28,172 nucleotides of DNA from an uncultured Eubacteriales bacterium (lineage in GTDB: Bacteria; Bacillota; Clostridia; Oscillospirales; Oscillospiraceae), in NCBI GenBank assembly GCA_900549885.1, contig URQA01000018.1, positions 1 to 28,172 of the forward strand, in the 5' to 3' direction. Shown piece after piece: positions 6,882 through 14,117 of the stretch; the stretch's first letter is position 1, and every line of letters begins with the position of its first letter. The notes beneath the pieces were generated by a model, which ran no database searches, had not been told where the DNA came from, and worked only from the letters and a program-made list of their open reading frames with translations. The translations under genes and the position numbers were made by a program.

Positions 6882-8375
6882 TTACTGGGCGGGATAGAAC
6901 CCCGAGGGGGTCTCCCCTAAGTTGATCATAATGTTTTTCTGCTGGGTGTAGTGGGATAGGATGACCTTGTGGGTTTCCCGACCGATGCCGGAGTGCTTGT
7001 AGCCGCCGAAGGGAGCGCCGGCGGGGATCTGGTTATAGGTGTTTACCCACATGCGCCCGGTCTCCACGCCACGGGACACCCGGATGGCCCGGTTCAGATC
7101 CCGAGTCCACACCGCACCGCCCAAACCATAGACAGAGTCGTTGGCCATGGCGATGACCTCCTCCTCGGTCTTGAACTTGATGACCACCGCCACAGGACCG
7201 AAAATTTCCTCCTGGGCCACCCGCATATCGTTGGTGACGTTGGTGATCAGGGTGGGCTGCATGAAGCTGCCTTTGGCGCACTCTCCCTCGGTATAGGGCG
7301 CGCCGCCGCAGGCGATCGTGGCCCCTTCCTGCTTGGCGATGTCGATGTAGGAGAGGATCTTACGCAGCTGTCCCTCGTTAATCTGGGACCCCATCTGGGT
7401 GTTGGGGTCCAGGGGATCACCCACCCGGACCTTCTGGAACGCGTCCACGGCGGCAGCCACAAACTGGTCGTAGATGCCCTCCTGGACGAACACCCGGGAG
7501 CCAGCGCAGCACACCTGGCCCTGGTTGAACAGGATGCCAAGCTGGAGACCGTCCAAAGCCATGTCCCACTGGCAGTCGTCGAAGTAGATGTTGGCGCTCT
7601 TGCCGCCCAGCTCCAGAGTGGCGGGGATGAGCTTATCTGCCGCGGCCTTGCCCACGTCCAGCCCCACCTCGGTGGAGCCGGTGAAGGCCAGCTTGCGGAA
7701 GCCGGGGTGCTCCAGCATGTACTGGCCAGATTTGGAGCCCTTGCCGGTGATCACGTTGACCACGCCGGCCGGGAGCAGGTCACCGATGAGCTCCATGAGC
7801 ACCAGAGCGCTCAGGGGAGTGGTGGATGAGGTCTTAAGCACCACGCAGTTACCAGCGGCCAGAGCGGGGGCCAGCTTCCAGGCAGCCATCAGCAGTGGGA
7901 AGTTCCAGGGCACGATCTGGCCCACCACGCCGATGGGCTCCTGGAGCACCAGGCTGAGGAAATTGCCGTCCAGCACCTTGGCAGACCCCTCCTCGGTGCG
8001 GATGGCCCCGGCGAAGTACCGGAAGTGGTCGGAGGAATAGGGTACGTCGATGGCCATAGTCTCCCGGATGGGCTTTCCGTTGTCCATGGTCTCCACCGTA
8101 GCCAGCAGCTCGGCGTTGGCGTCGATGCGGTCGGCGATCTTCAGCAGAAGGTCTGCCCGCTGAGCGGGCTCCACCGCCTTCCAGGCTGGGAACGCCCCCC
8201 ATGCTGCCTTTACCGCCGCGTCCACATCCTCCCGGGTGGCCTCGGCACAGTAGGCTAGATGCTCACCATTGGCGGGGTTGTGGGTCTCAAAGGTCCCACC
8301 GTCTGAAGCGGTCACCCATTGACCGTTGATGTATAGTCCGTATTGTTCCTTCAGATTCACATTCATCTCTGTCAC
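6882..8375 (-). CDS. NAD(P)+-dependent aldehyde dehydrogenase
   Basis: At 497 residues this is a full-length aldehyde dehydrogenase of the soluble tetrameric type, closest in feel to acetaldehyde-oxidising AldB/ExaC enzymes. It has 'VVGQIVPWNFPLLMAAWKLA' (cofactor site), 'FTGSTEVG', the general base Glu in 'LELGGKSANI', and the catalytic Cys289 in 'GQVCCAGSR'; 'EEIFGPV' and 'PFGGYKHSGIGRE' are conserved family blocks. It would oxidise an aldehyde to the acid. TAAGGAG lies about 8 bp before the ATG. The broken iron-ADH and the SDR follow on the same strand, and a PucR-type regulator is divergent upstream, which is the usual place for a local activator. Confidence 0.95.
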   Translation of the reverse strand: MTEMNVNLKEQYGLYINGQWVTASDGGTFETHNPANGEHLAYCAEATREDVDAAVKAAWGAFPAWKAVEPAQRADLLLKIADRIDANAELLATVETMDNGKPIRETMAIDVPYSSDHFRYFAGAIRTEEGSAKVLDGNFLSLVLQEPIGVVGQIVPWNFPLLMAAWKLAPALAAGNCVVLKTSSTTPLSALVLMELIGDLLPAGVVNVITGKGSKSGQYMLEHPGFRKLAFTGSTEVGLDVGKAAADKLIPATLELGGKSANIYFDDCQWDMALDGLQLGILFNQGQVCCAGSRVFVQEGIYDQFVAAAVDAFQKVRVGDPLDPNTQMGSQINEGQLRKILSYIDIAKQEGATIACGGAPYTEGECAKGSFMQPTLITNVTNDMRVAQEEIFGPVAVVIKFKTEEEVIAMANDSVYGLGGAVWTRDLNRAIRVSRGVETGRMWVNTYNQIPAGAPFGGYKHSGIGRETHKVILSHYTQQKNIMINLGETPSGFYPAQ

Positions 8376-8414
8376 TCCTTACAGGTTGTTTGCTCTTGTT
8401 CTGTTCTTGCCTCT

Positions 8415-8443
8415 ATTATAGCGGTCCATTTTCTTATTGTCTT
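8415..8443 (-). promoter_or_regulatory. Candidate promoter for the aldehyde dehydrogenase gene
   Basis: On the minus strand TATAAT (8415-8420) lies 40 bp before the ATG. The best -35 (AAGACA, 18 bp further upstream) is weak, as is common for activator-dependent promoters. Confidence 0.5.
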
Positions 8444-8483
8444 GTTCAAAGGTACTGTTTTCCCTCTCTGTCTTTGTTCTTTC

Positions 8484-8525
8484 GCACAAGAAAATTGTTT
8501 TGTTTTTTGACAATCTTTCGTGTGC
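8484..8525. promoter_or_regulatory. Long imperfect inverted repeat, candidate operator between ALDH and regulator genes
   Basis: GCACAAGAAAATTGT (8484-8498) is matched by the inverse of 8510-8525, with two single-base gaps or mismatches, around an 11-nt centre. It lies between the two divergent promoters, where a regulator controlling both would bind. The binding protein is inferred to be the adjacent PucR-type regulator. Confidence 0.45.
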
Positions 8526-8581
8526 AGGCGGGCAGGTTCTCTTTTTACCTTCGCAGCTTTCTTATACTGCACCCCGATATC

Positions 8582-8610
8582 TGGATATTTGCCAAAACTT
8601 ATGCTATAAT
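8582..8610 (+). promoter_or_regulatory. Promoter of the PucR/CdaR-type regulator gene
   Basis: An extended -10 TGCTATAAT ends at 8610, with a weak -35 (TGGATA, 8582-8587) at 17-bp spacing, about 47 bp before the start codon. Confidence 0.6.
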
Positions 8611-8657
8611 CAAAACAACTTTATCGACCTCGCGTTTCCGAGGGAAAGGAGCCTTCT

Positions 8658-9914
8658 ATGGAACAGATGCCCTCGCAGCGGCTGCTCGCCGCAACCTGGA
8701 AGCTGTTCAACGCTTCTCTGGAAGCTGGATTAACCCTTCTCATCCAGACTGCCAGTGAGATCTACCAGGCCCCGGTGGTCTACACCAACGAACTGTTCCA
8801 GATCCGGGCTATGTATCCCAATCATCCTACCGGCCAGGTCAACTGGGATCAGATCTATGAGCAGCGCTATCTGCCTTTGGATGAGATTTGGAAGATTCTA
8901 GATGAAAATTTGTCCGGGGCGGAACCCTTCTACCGCCCCTTTTACGCCGACTCCGGCCTGTGTCGGGATCTCCCCCGGCTATTTGGAGAAGTAGTCCGCA
9001 ATAAAACGGTCCGCGGACATGTCATCGTCTACCTGGGCTCTTCCCCTCTTCAGGGGGATGACCTGGCCATCATGGACACTCTCACGGAACTGCTACGCCA
9101 GAAGGCGGACCGCCGGGCCGCTGGCATGGACAACTGGACCCAGGCCATCACCACCCATCTCCAGCTCCTGCTGGACCCGGGCAGCCCCCAACACCTGGTG
9201 GCCAAAGCGGTCCATGCCCTTGGCTCCGCTATCAGCGGCCCCTACGCCGTTATGGTCACTCCCTTCGGAACTATGGCCTCCCAGCGGGCCTTCGCCGACT
9301 ACACTGCCATGCAGTTGCGGGAGCGCTTTCGGGGGGCAGTCTGCTTAGTTCATCAGGAAGCGGAATCTATCGTAACCCTGCTGGGTGGTGTACGGACCAG
9401 CCGCTCCGGTCAGCGCTTTCGCCCCACCAACAGCGTCCAGGTGCGCAATCTGTTCCACTTTTTTGAGCAATTCGATCTGGTTTCCGGGCTGAGTGACACC
9501 TTTCAGGATGTGGGTAGAGTTCACACCTATTACCGTCAGGCCCTGTTGTCCGCCAAAATGGCCCTGCGGACGGGCAGCGGCTCCCGGGCGGTCTTTTCCG
9601 ACTATATGCCTCTGCCCATGATTGCCTCCATCCTGGAGCACGAGGACGCGGACACTTTTCTCCATCCCGCCCTGTCCGCCATCCACCTGTATGATCAAGA
9701 GCACAAAACCGACTATTTCCAGACCCTCTATGAATACCTCATGAACATGCTGGACAAGCGTGCGGCGGCGGCTATGCTGGAGCTGCATAAGAACACCTTC
9801 CAATACCGCCTTAACCGCATCTCGGAACTGTTCGATCTAGATCTGGAGGACGCTAAGACGCTGATGAACCTGCTCTTGAGCTTTTTGCTGTGGGACCTCA
9901 CCCGGCGGGATTGA
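8658..9914 (+). CDS. PucR/CdaR-type helix-turn-helix transcriptional regulator
   Basis: The C-terminal ~60 residues contain the PucR-family HTH signature 'LELHKNTFQYRLNRISELFD' followed by 'LDLEDAKTLMNLLLSFL'. The preceding ~130 residues look like the GGDEF-related domain of CdaR regulators ('YRQALLSAKMALRTGSGSRA', 'VFSDYMPLPMIASI'). The N-terminal 250 residues carry no motif that I can name and are probably the sensory part. Such proteins activate nearby catabolic genes in response to the substrate. The start at 8658 is supported by AAAGGAG just upstream. Its position divergent from the aldehyde dehydrogenase, sharing the inverted repeat at 8484-8525, suggests that it controls the aldehyde/alcohol genes. 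Confidence 0.88.
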   Translation: MEQMPSQRLLAATWKLFNASLEAGLTLLIQTASEIYQAPVVYTNELFQIRAMYPNHPTGQVNWDQIYEQRYLPLDEIWKILDENLSGAEPFYRPFYADSGLCRDLPRLFGEVVRNKTVRGHVIVYLGSSPLQGDDLAIMDTLTELLRQKADRRAAGMDNWTQAITTHLQLLLDPGSPQHLVAKAVHALGSAISGPYAVMVTPFGTMASQRAFADYTAMQLRERFRGAVCLVHQEAESIVTLLGGVRTSRSGQRFRPTNSVQVRNLFHFFEQFDLVSGLSDTFQDVGRVHTYYRQALLSAKMALRTGSGSRAVFSDYMPLPMIASILEHEDADTFLHPALSAIHLYDQEHKTDYFQTLYEYLMNMLDKRAAAAMLELHKNTFQYRLNRISELFDLDLEDAKTLMNLLLSFLLWDLTRRD

Positions 9915-10014
9915 GGCTGGGCCAAAGGCCGCGTTCTTGCACGCATATCGAAATGCCTTCTTTGGGGATCCACTTTCCGCCTCCATTTTTACAGCGCCTA
10001 GCCGCAGACACGAC

Positions 10015-10044
10015 AAAAGCCGCCGGTACTCCGGCGGCCTTTGC
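10015..10044. terminator. Hairpin terminator between the PucR regulator and the XRE gene
   Basis: An 8-bp GC stem GCCGCCGG/CCGGCGGC (10019-10026 with 10031-10038) with a 4-nt loop has TTTTG on the minus-strand exit and CTTTG on the plus-strand exit. The rest of 9915-10014 shows nothing I can identify. Confidence 0.65.
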
Positions 10045-10049
10045 TTTAT

Positions 10050-10274
10050 CTATGGGAAGATCAATTCAAAGGGCACTTTGTATATCTCCGCAAAGCATTT
10101 GATCTCATCTGGATAGACGTGTCTCTGTCCCACTTCGATCTTGGCCAAAGCGCTTCTGGTCACACCACATCCTCTGATCTGGAGCTGCGCCGCAGCCTGC
10201 TCTTGTGTCAAACCACACCTTTCCCGCAAGTACTTCAGGTTCTGCCCAAACTGGTACTCATAAGCCTGATCCAT
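10050..10274 (-). CDS. Small XRE-family helix-turn-helix repressor
   Basis: The 74-residue product is essentially one Cro/C1-type HTH domain: 'FGQNLKYLRERCGLTQEQAA' is helices 1-2 and 'GCGVTRSALAKIEVGQRHVY' the recognition helix and following turn, ending with 'IYKVPFELIF'. There is no separate ligand or peptidase domain. It is divergent from a small zinc-ribbon membrane protein, and the intergenic region holds two copies of a palindrome, one directly upstream of this gene and one on the neighbour's promoter. Repression of both genes is the natural inference. Its ribosome binding site is GGGGTGACGGG-like, weak. Confidence 0.85.
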   Translation of the reverse strand: MDQAYEYQFGQNLKYLRERCGLTQEQAAAQLQIRGCGVTRSALAKIEVGQRHVYPDEIKCFAEIYKVPFELIFP

Positions 10275-10289
10275 AGTCCCGTCACCCCT

Positions 10290-10307
10290 TGCACCTATAT
10301 AGGCGCA
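10290..10307. promoter_or_regulatory. Operator copy 1 (palindrome upstream of the XRE gene)
   Basis: TGCACCTATATAGGCGCA is an inverted repeat with one mismatch pair. It lies 16 bp before the XRE start and contains a TATATA that could be that gene's -10, so binding here would give autorepression. It shares the TTGCACCTATA half with copy 2. Confidence 0.6.
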
Positions 10308-10315
10308 TCTCTATG

Positions 10316-10344
10316 TTGACAGTACCATGTTTTCCTGTTATAAT
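10316..10344 (+). promoter_or_regulatory. Fully consensus sigma-A promoter for the zinc-ribbon protein gene
   Basis: TTGACA (10316-10321) and TATAAT (10339-10344) are separated by exactly 17 bp. The -10 box is the left end of operator copy 2, so this strong promoter is expected to be held off by a repressor. Confidence 0.9.
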
Positions 10345-10368
10345 TGCACCTATACAGGTGCAATTATA
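10339..10368. promoter_or_regulatory. Operator copy 2 (perfect palindrome on the -10 box)
   Basis: Arms TATAATTGCACCT (10339-10351) and its exact inverse complement (10356-10368) flank a 4-bp centre. The same core occurs at 10290-10307. Overlap with the -10 box and transcription start fits repressor binding. Confidence 0.75.
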
Positions 10369-10410
10369 GAAAAATTATATGCCAGCCGTATAACTTGAGG
10401 AGGATGACAA

Positions 10411-10674
10411 ATGACCTGTCCAAACTGTGGCTCCCAGATTGAGCAAGCATCGGAGGCTTTCAAATGCTGTCCACATTGTGGTCACCCCCTCGTATCCCCC
10501 AGCCACTCCCATCGCAGTCGAGAGGATATTCGTCCGGAACTCATGACGACCTGCCTATTATGTACTGTGGCGACCATCCTCTCCGCAGTCTTTCAAAACT
10601 TCTTTCTCACCTGTATATTTGGCGCTGTGGCGCTTGTCTGCGGCAGTCTTGGACTGTTTGGGCGCAAAAAATAG
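10411..10674 (+). CDS. Small zinc-ribbon membrane protein
   Basis: The 87-residue product begins with a zinc ribbon, 'CPNCGS' (Cys3/Cys6) and 'CCPHCGHP' (Cys20-21/Cys24 region), followed by a polar linker and two hydrophobic segments, around residues 45-63 and 65-82, ending in 'GRKK'. This is the common layout of small bacterial zinc-ribbon membrane proteins of unknown role. GAGGAGG lies 9 bp before the ATG. It is driven by a consensus promoter overlapped by an XRE-type operator. It is divergent from the XRE gene and ends at a shared terminator with the glycogen operon. Confidence 0.8.
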   Translation: MTCPNCGSQIEQASEAFKCCPHCGHPLVSPSHSHRSREDIRPELMTTCLLCTVATILSAVFQNFFLTCIFGAVALVCGSLGLFGRKK

Positions 10675-10726
10675 GGAGCCATCAAGCGCCGTCACCCTCT
10701 TCGGCTGCTGTAGTGCTCTCCAGACG

Positions 10727-10763
10727 GAAACGTGGGTCCAGCTATAGGCTGGACCCACGTTTC
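10727..10763. terminator. Bidirectional terminator between the zinc-ribbon gene and the glycogen operon
   Basis: A perfect 16-bp stem (10727-10742 with 10748-10763) has a 5-nt loop, with TTTCTATTT on the plus-strand exit. It begins 3 bp past the last codon of the glycogen operon on the minus strand, so it probably ends both transcripts. Confidence 0.85.
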
Positions 10764-10766
10764 TAT

Positions 10767-13700
10767 TTATCTTCCGTTCTCCTCTGCCAGCCGGCGGAAC
10801 CGCTCCGCCACCTGGTCGGTGAGCTGGTCCGGCATAGCCTGCCAGGACCAGTTCCGTGCTTCCACCGTGCCGGGGGTGTTGAACCGGGCCTCGTCCCCCA
10901 GCCCCAGCAGGTCTTGGAGCTGGAACATGGTCCACCCTGCCGGAGAGGCATACAGCTCTCGGATCACCCGGTCTGGGTCTTCCCCCCGCTGGGCACACCA
11001 GCCCGCCAAGGTCTGGCTGTCGTGGGTGGAGGCATAGAACACCCGGCCCGCTGATCGTCCCTGATCCATAGACAGCAGTGCCGCCCCCTCAAACTGGTAC
11101 ACATCCATCCCGGGGAAGCCCGTCTGGGCCAGCAGGCGGTACACGCCCGCATCCAGCAGGCCCAGGTCCTCCGCCAGGATGGGCAGGGGCCCCAGCTCCT
11201 CCCGGGCGGCATCAAACAGGGCCAGCCCCGGACCGGGCCGCCAGCCGCCCCATTTCCCGCTCTTTCCAGCGGGGATGGAATAGTACTCGGAAAAGCCCCG
11301 GAAATGATCCAGCCGCACATAGTCGAAAGCCTTCATGGCGTGGCCCAGCCGGTCGATCCACCATCGGTAGCCGCTGCCCTTTGCTGCATCCCAGTTGTAC
11401 ACCGGACTGCCCCAGTTCTGTCCGTCGGGGCAGTAGTAGTCGGGGGGAACGCCCGCCGTCCGGCTGGGCCAGCCCCGGCTGTCCAGCTGGAACAGCTCCC
11501 GGTGGGCCCACACATCCGCCGAGTCCGCCGCCACACCCAGAGGCAGGTCGCCGACGATGCGCCCCCCTTGGCTGTTGGCGTAGTCCTTGAGCTGCTCCCA
11601 CTGGCTCCAAAACCAATACTGGTCCCGGCGGTAACCCTCCATGGCCGCGGCATACCGGCCCTTCAGTCCTTCCAGGTCGGTCCGGTCCCGCTCGTCCTCC
11701 GGCCACTCCTGCCAGGGCGCGCCCTTCCGGGCCTCCCGGACGGCCATGTACAGGGCATAGTCATCCAGCCACCCGGCGTTCTCCTGGCAGAAGGCGTTAT
11801 AGCCATTCCAGTCGGGCTGGCGGTCCCGGTCAATGAAGCTGGTCTCCCCGGCAAAAGCCGCCAGGCTCACATAGGGGGAATCTCCCAGCCCCACTGGATT
11901 CAGAGGCAACACCTGCCACAGCTTCTGTCCGGCCTTAACCAGAAAGTCCACGAAGTTCTGCCCGTCCGTGAGGGTGGGCCGTCCGTGCCGGCCAGGGATG
12001 GCGGTCACATGGCACACCACCCCCGCCGCCCGGGGCAGAGCCGTTCTCTGAGGCCGCTCGGCCAGAAACTGGATGACCACTCCAGTCAAGGGTTCCAGCT
12101 GGATGGTAAGCATCCCGTCCCCGTCCGGCTCCAGCCACTGGGCGCTGGTCAGCTCCAGTGCGTAAGGAGCCGCCATGGAAAGGCGGACCGTCTCATGCTC
12201 GAAGATGCCCCGGTTGACCAGCACCTGCACCTGAGTCTCCCCATCCCACCGGCGGCAGCCATAGACATGGCCTCCGAAGGCCTGGGGCTCGTACTCGCCC
12301 CGGGCCAGCACCGGATACTGCTGCCGCAGAGCCGCCAGCATCCGATAGTGGACCAGCAGTTCCTGATCCTCCCGGCCCCAGGGGTAAGGTCCGCGGTTAA
12401 AGGGGTCGGTATAGCCCTGGACCCCCGCCTCGTCGCCGTAGTAGACGCAGGGCACGCCGGGCATGGTGAACTGGATGAGGGAGAGCATTTTCAATCTCCG
12501 GCGGGCCAGGTCGTAACGGTCATCCGCCAGACGGTACAGCTCCCGCTGAAGCTCGGTAAGCTTCTGCTCCTCCGGGGCCTCTCCCAGCGTAGTGAGGATC
12601 CGCTCCCGGTCGTGGCTGCCGATGACGTTGAGGGCGCCGTAGAAGTTGTCCCGGGGGTAGTTTTCCTTCAGGCTCATGAGCTTGGCCCGAAACCCCTCCG
12701 GGTCCAGCTTGCCCAGCATGAAGTCGATAGCCGCAGACCGGAAGGGGTAGTTCATGGTGGACTGGAGCTCTTCCCCCAGCAGATACTCCCGCTGCCGGCC
12801 GTAGCTCTCCTTGTTGGAGGCGTCCTCCCATACCTCGCCCAGCAGGACGCTGTCCGGTGCCTCCTCCTCCATGGCCGCCCGGATGCCCTTGATAAACTCG
12901 TCGGGCAGCTCGTCAGCCACGTCCAGCCGCCAGCCGCCGATGCCCTTACGCAGCCAGTGGCGGATGACGCTGTCTCCTTCGCCGTAGATGAACTGGCTGT
13001 AGCTGGGCTCCAGCTCCTCCACATTGGGCAGGTCGGTCACTCCCCACCAGCACTCGTAGTCGTCCGGCCAATGACGGAAGCGATACCATTTGTAATAGGG
13101 GGAGTCCTGGCTCTGGCAGGCGCCCACCGTATCATAGTTGCCCAGTCGATTGAAATACCGGCTGTCCGCCCCGGTGTGGCTGAACACCCCGTCCAGGATG
13201 ATGCGGATGTCCAACTCCCGGGCCGCATCCACCAGGGCCTGAAAGCTGTCGTCGTCCCCTAGGGAGGGGTCCACCTTCAAATAGTCGCTGGTATCATACT
13301 TGTGGTTGCTGGCCGCCTCGAAAATGGGGTTGAGGTATAACACCGTCACCCCAAGGCTTTTTAAGTACAGCAGCTTCTCCCGGATGCCCTCCAGGGTGCC
13401 GCCGAACACCGCCCAGCGGGTGATCTCCCCTTTTTCGTTGCGGCAGTAAAAGGGGGTGTCGTTCCAGTCCCGCTGGAGGATATGCCGGGGCCCCTTCCAT
13501 ATGGCAGGATGGCTCCCCTCCTTTTGGCGGCGCAGCCAGTCCTCCCCCCGGAAAAAACGGTCGGGGAAGATCTGGTAGGCAATGCCGTACTTGTACCAGT
13601 CCGGGGTGGAATTGGGACGGTAAACGGTGATCTGGTAGCTCTTGGGGCTGCTGTCGTACATCTGGCCGGGACCGCCCAAGCCAGCGGCGTTATTGCCGTA

Positions 13701-13985
13701 ATAGCTGCGGGGCTGGCCCATGCCCTCGATCACAAAGCTGTACCACAGCAGGCACCCCTCCTCCGGCGCAGTGATGGCGGCGGTGAAGCGGGCGGTCCGC
13801 CCCCAGCTAACGCAGGTCATGGGCACCAGAGCCGCGCCTTGGTCCTTCTCCCACACCCGGACGAAGCAGGAGGCTCCGGCCGGTGGGTCGGTCACATCCA
13901 ACCCCAGCTCAATCCTGGTCCCGGTGGGCACGGCCCCAAAGGGATTCCGGTCCCGGAGGTCATGGGAATTGTGATAAACATTCAT
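10767..13985 (-). CDS. Fusion of GH13 alpha-amylase-family enzyme and GH77 4-alpha-glucanotransferase
   Basis: The 1072-residue protein carries two glucan-active enzymes. Residues ~1-620 are a GH13 enzyme with an N-terminal beta domain, then 'ILDGVFSHTG', the nucleophile Asp in 'GWRLDVADEL' (~353), the acid Glu in 'LLGEVWEDA' (~383) and 'IGSHDRERI' (~457). Residues ~640-1072 are a MalQ-type GH77 domain, with the nucleophile in 'VRLDHFRGF' (~893), 'ILAEDLGLL' (~938) and 'STHDSQTLAG' (~988). Together they would hydrolyse and transfer short alpha-1,4 chains, recycling limit dextrins left by GlgP. This fusion is known in Clostridia. I chose the ATG at 13985 because CGAGGTG lies upstream; 21 further in-frame residues to 14048 have no better site. 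It is the last gene of the glg operon, which has no separate debranching gene in this window. Confidence 0.92.
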   Translation of the reverse strand: MNVYHNSHDLRDRNPFGAVPTGTRIELGLDVTDPPAGASCFVRVWEKDQGAALVPMTCVSWGRTARFTAAITAPEEGCLLWYSFVIEGMGQPRSYYGNNAAGLGGPGQMYDSSPKSYQITVYRPNSTPDWYKYGIAYQIFPDRFFRGEDWLRRQKEGSHPAIWKGPRHILQRDWNDTPFYCRNEKGEITRWAVFGGTLEGIREKLLYLKSLGVTVLYLNPIFEAASNHKYDTSDYLKVDPSLGDDDSFQALVDAARELDIRIILDGVFSHTGADSRYFNRLGNYDTVGACQSQDSPYYKWYRFRHWPDDYECWWGVTDLPNVEELEPSYSQFIYGEGDSVIRHWLRKGIGGWRLDVADELPDEFIKGIRAAMEEEAPDSVLLGEVWEDASNKESYGRQREYLLGEELQSTMNYPFRSAAIDFMLGKLDPEGFRAKLMSLKENYPRDNFYGALNVIGSHDRERILTTLGEAPEEQKLTELQRELYRLADDRYDLARRRLKMLSLIQFTMPGVPCVYYGDEAGVQGYTDPFNRGPYPWGREDQELLVHYRMLAALRQQYPVLARGEYEPQAFGGHVYGCRRWDGETQVQVLVNRGIFEHETVRLSMAAPYALELTSAQWLEPDGDGMLTIQLEPLTGVVIQFLAERPQRTALPRAAGVVCHVTAIPGRHGRPTLTDGQNFVDFLVKAGQKLWQVLPLNPVGLGDSPYVSLAAFAGETSFIDRDRQPDWNGYNAFCQENAGWLDDYALYMAVREARKGAPWQEWPEDERDRTDLEGLKGRYAAAMEGYRRDQYWFWSQWEQLKDYANSQGGRIVGDLPLGVAADSADVWAHRELFQLDSRGWPSRTAGVPPDYYCPDGQNWGSPVYNWDAAKGSGYRWWIDRLGHAMKAFDYVRLDHFRGFSEYYSIPAGKSGKWGGWRPGPGLALFDAAREELGPLPILAEDLGLLDAGVYRLLAQTGFPGMDVYQFEGAALLSMDQGRSAGRVFYASTHDSQTLAGWCAQRGEDPDRVIRELYASPAGWTMFQLQDLLGLGDEARFNTPGTVEARNWSWQAMPDQLTDQVAERFRRLAEENGR

Positions 13986-14070
13986 GAAAATGGGGACACC
14001 TCGTTGTTTTGTAGTATCAATCGGCCGGTCTCTTCGATTCCGGTCCATGGGGCTAATGCCCCGGAATAGA

Positions 14071-14102
14071 GCAAAAAGCAGTGGATTCTCACCGCTTTTT
14101 GC
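14071..14102. other. Intercistronic hairpin between glgA and the GH13-GH77 gene
   Basis: GCAAAAAGC (14071-14079) pairs with GCTTTTTGC (14094-14102), extended by GTG/CAC after one mismatch. It could act as a partial terminator or RNA-stability element lowering expression of the last gene. Confidence 0.5.
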
Positions 14103-14117
14103 CTGAGCTGCCGCGGC

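Noticed and set aside
8507..8512. TTGACA as a -35 box for the PucR-type regulator
   Set aside because: No -10 lies 16-18 bp downstream; the TATAAT at 8605 is far too distant. The hexamer is part of the inverted repeat instead.
11304..13262. 652-residue plus-strand ORF opposite the GH13-GH77 gene
   Set aside because: Antisense shadow in GC-rich DNA; the minus strand has clear catalytic motifs and this one has none.
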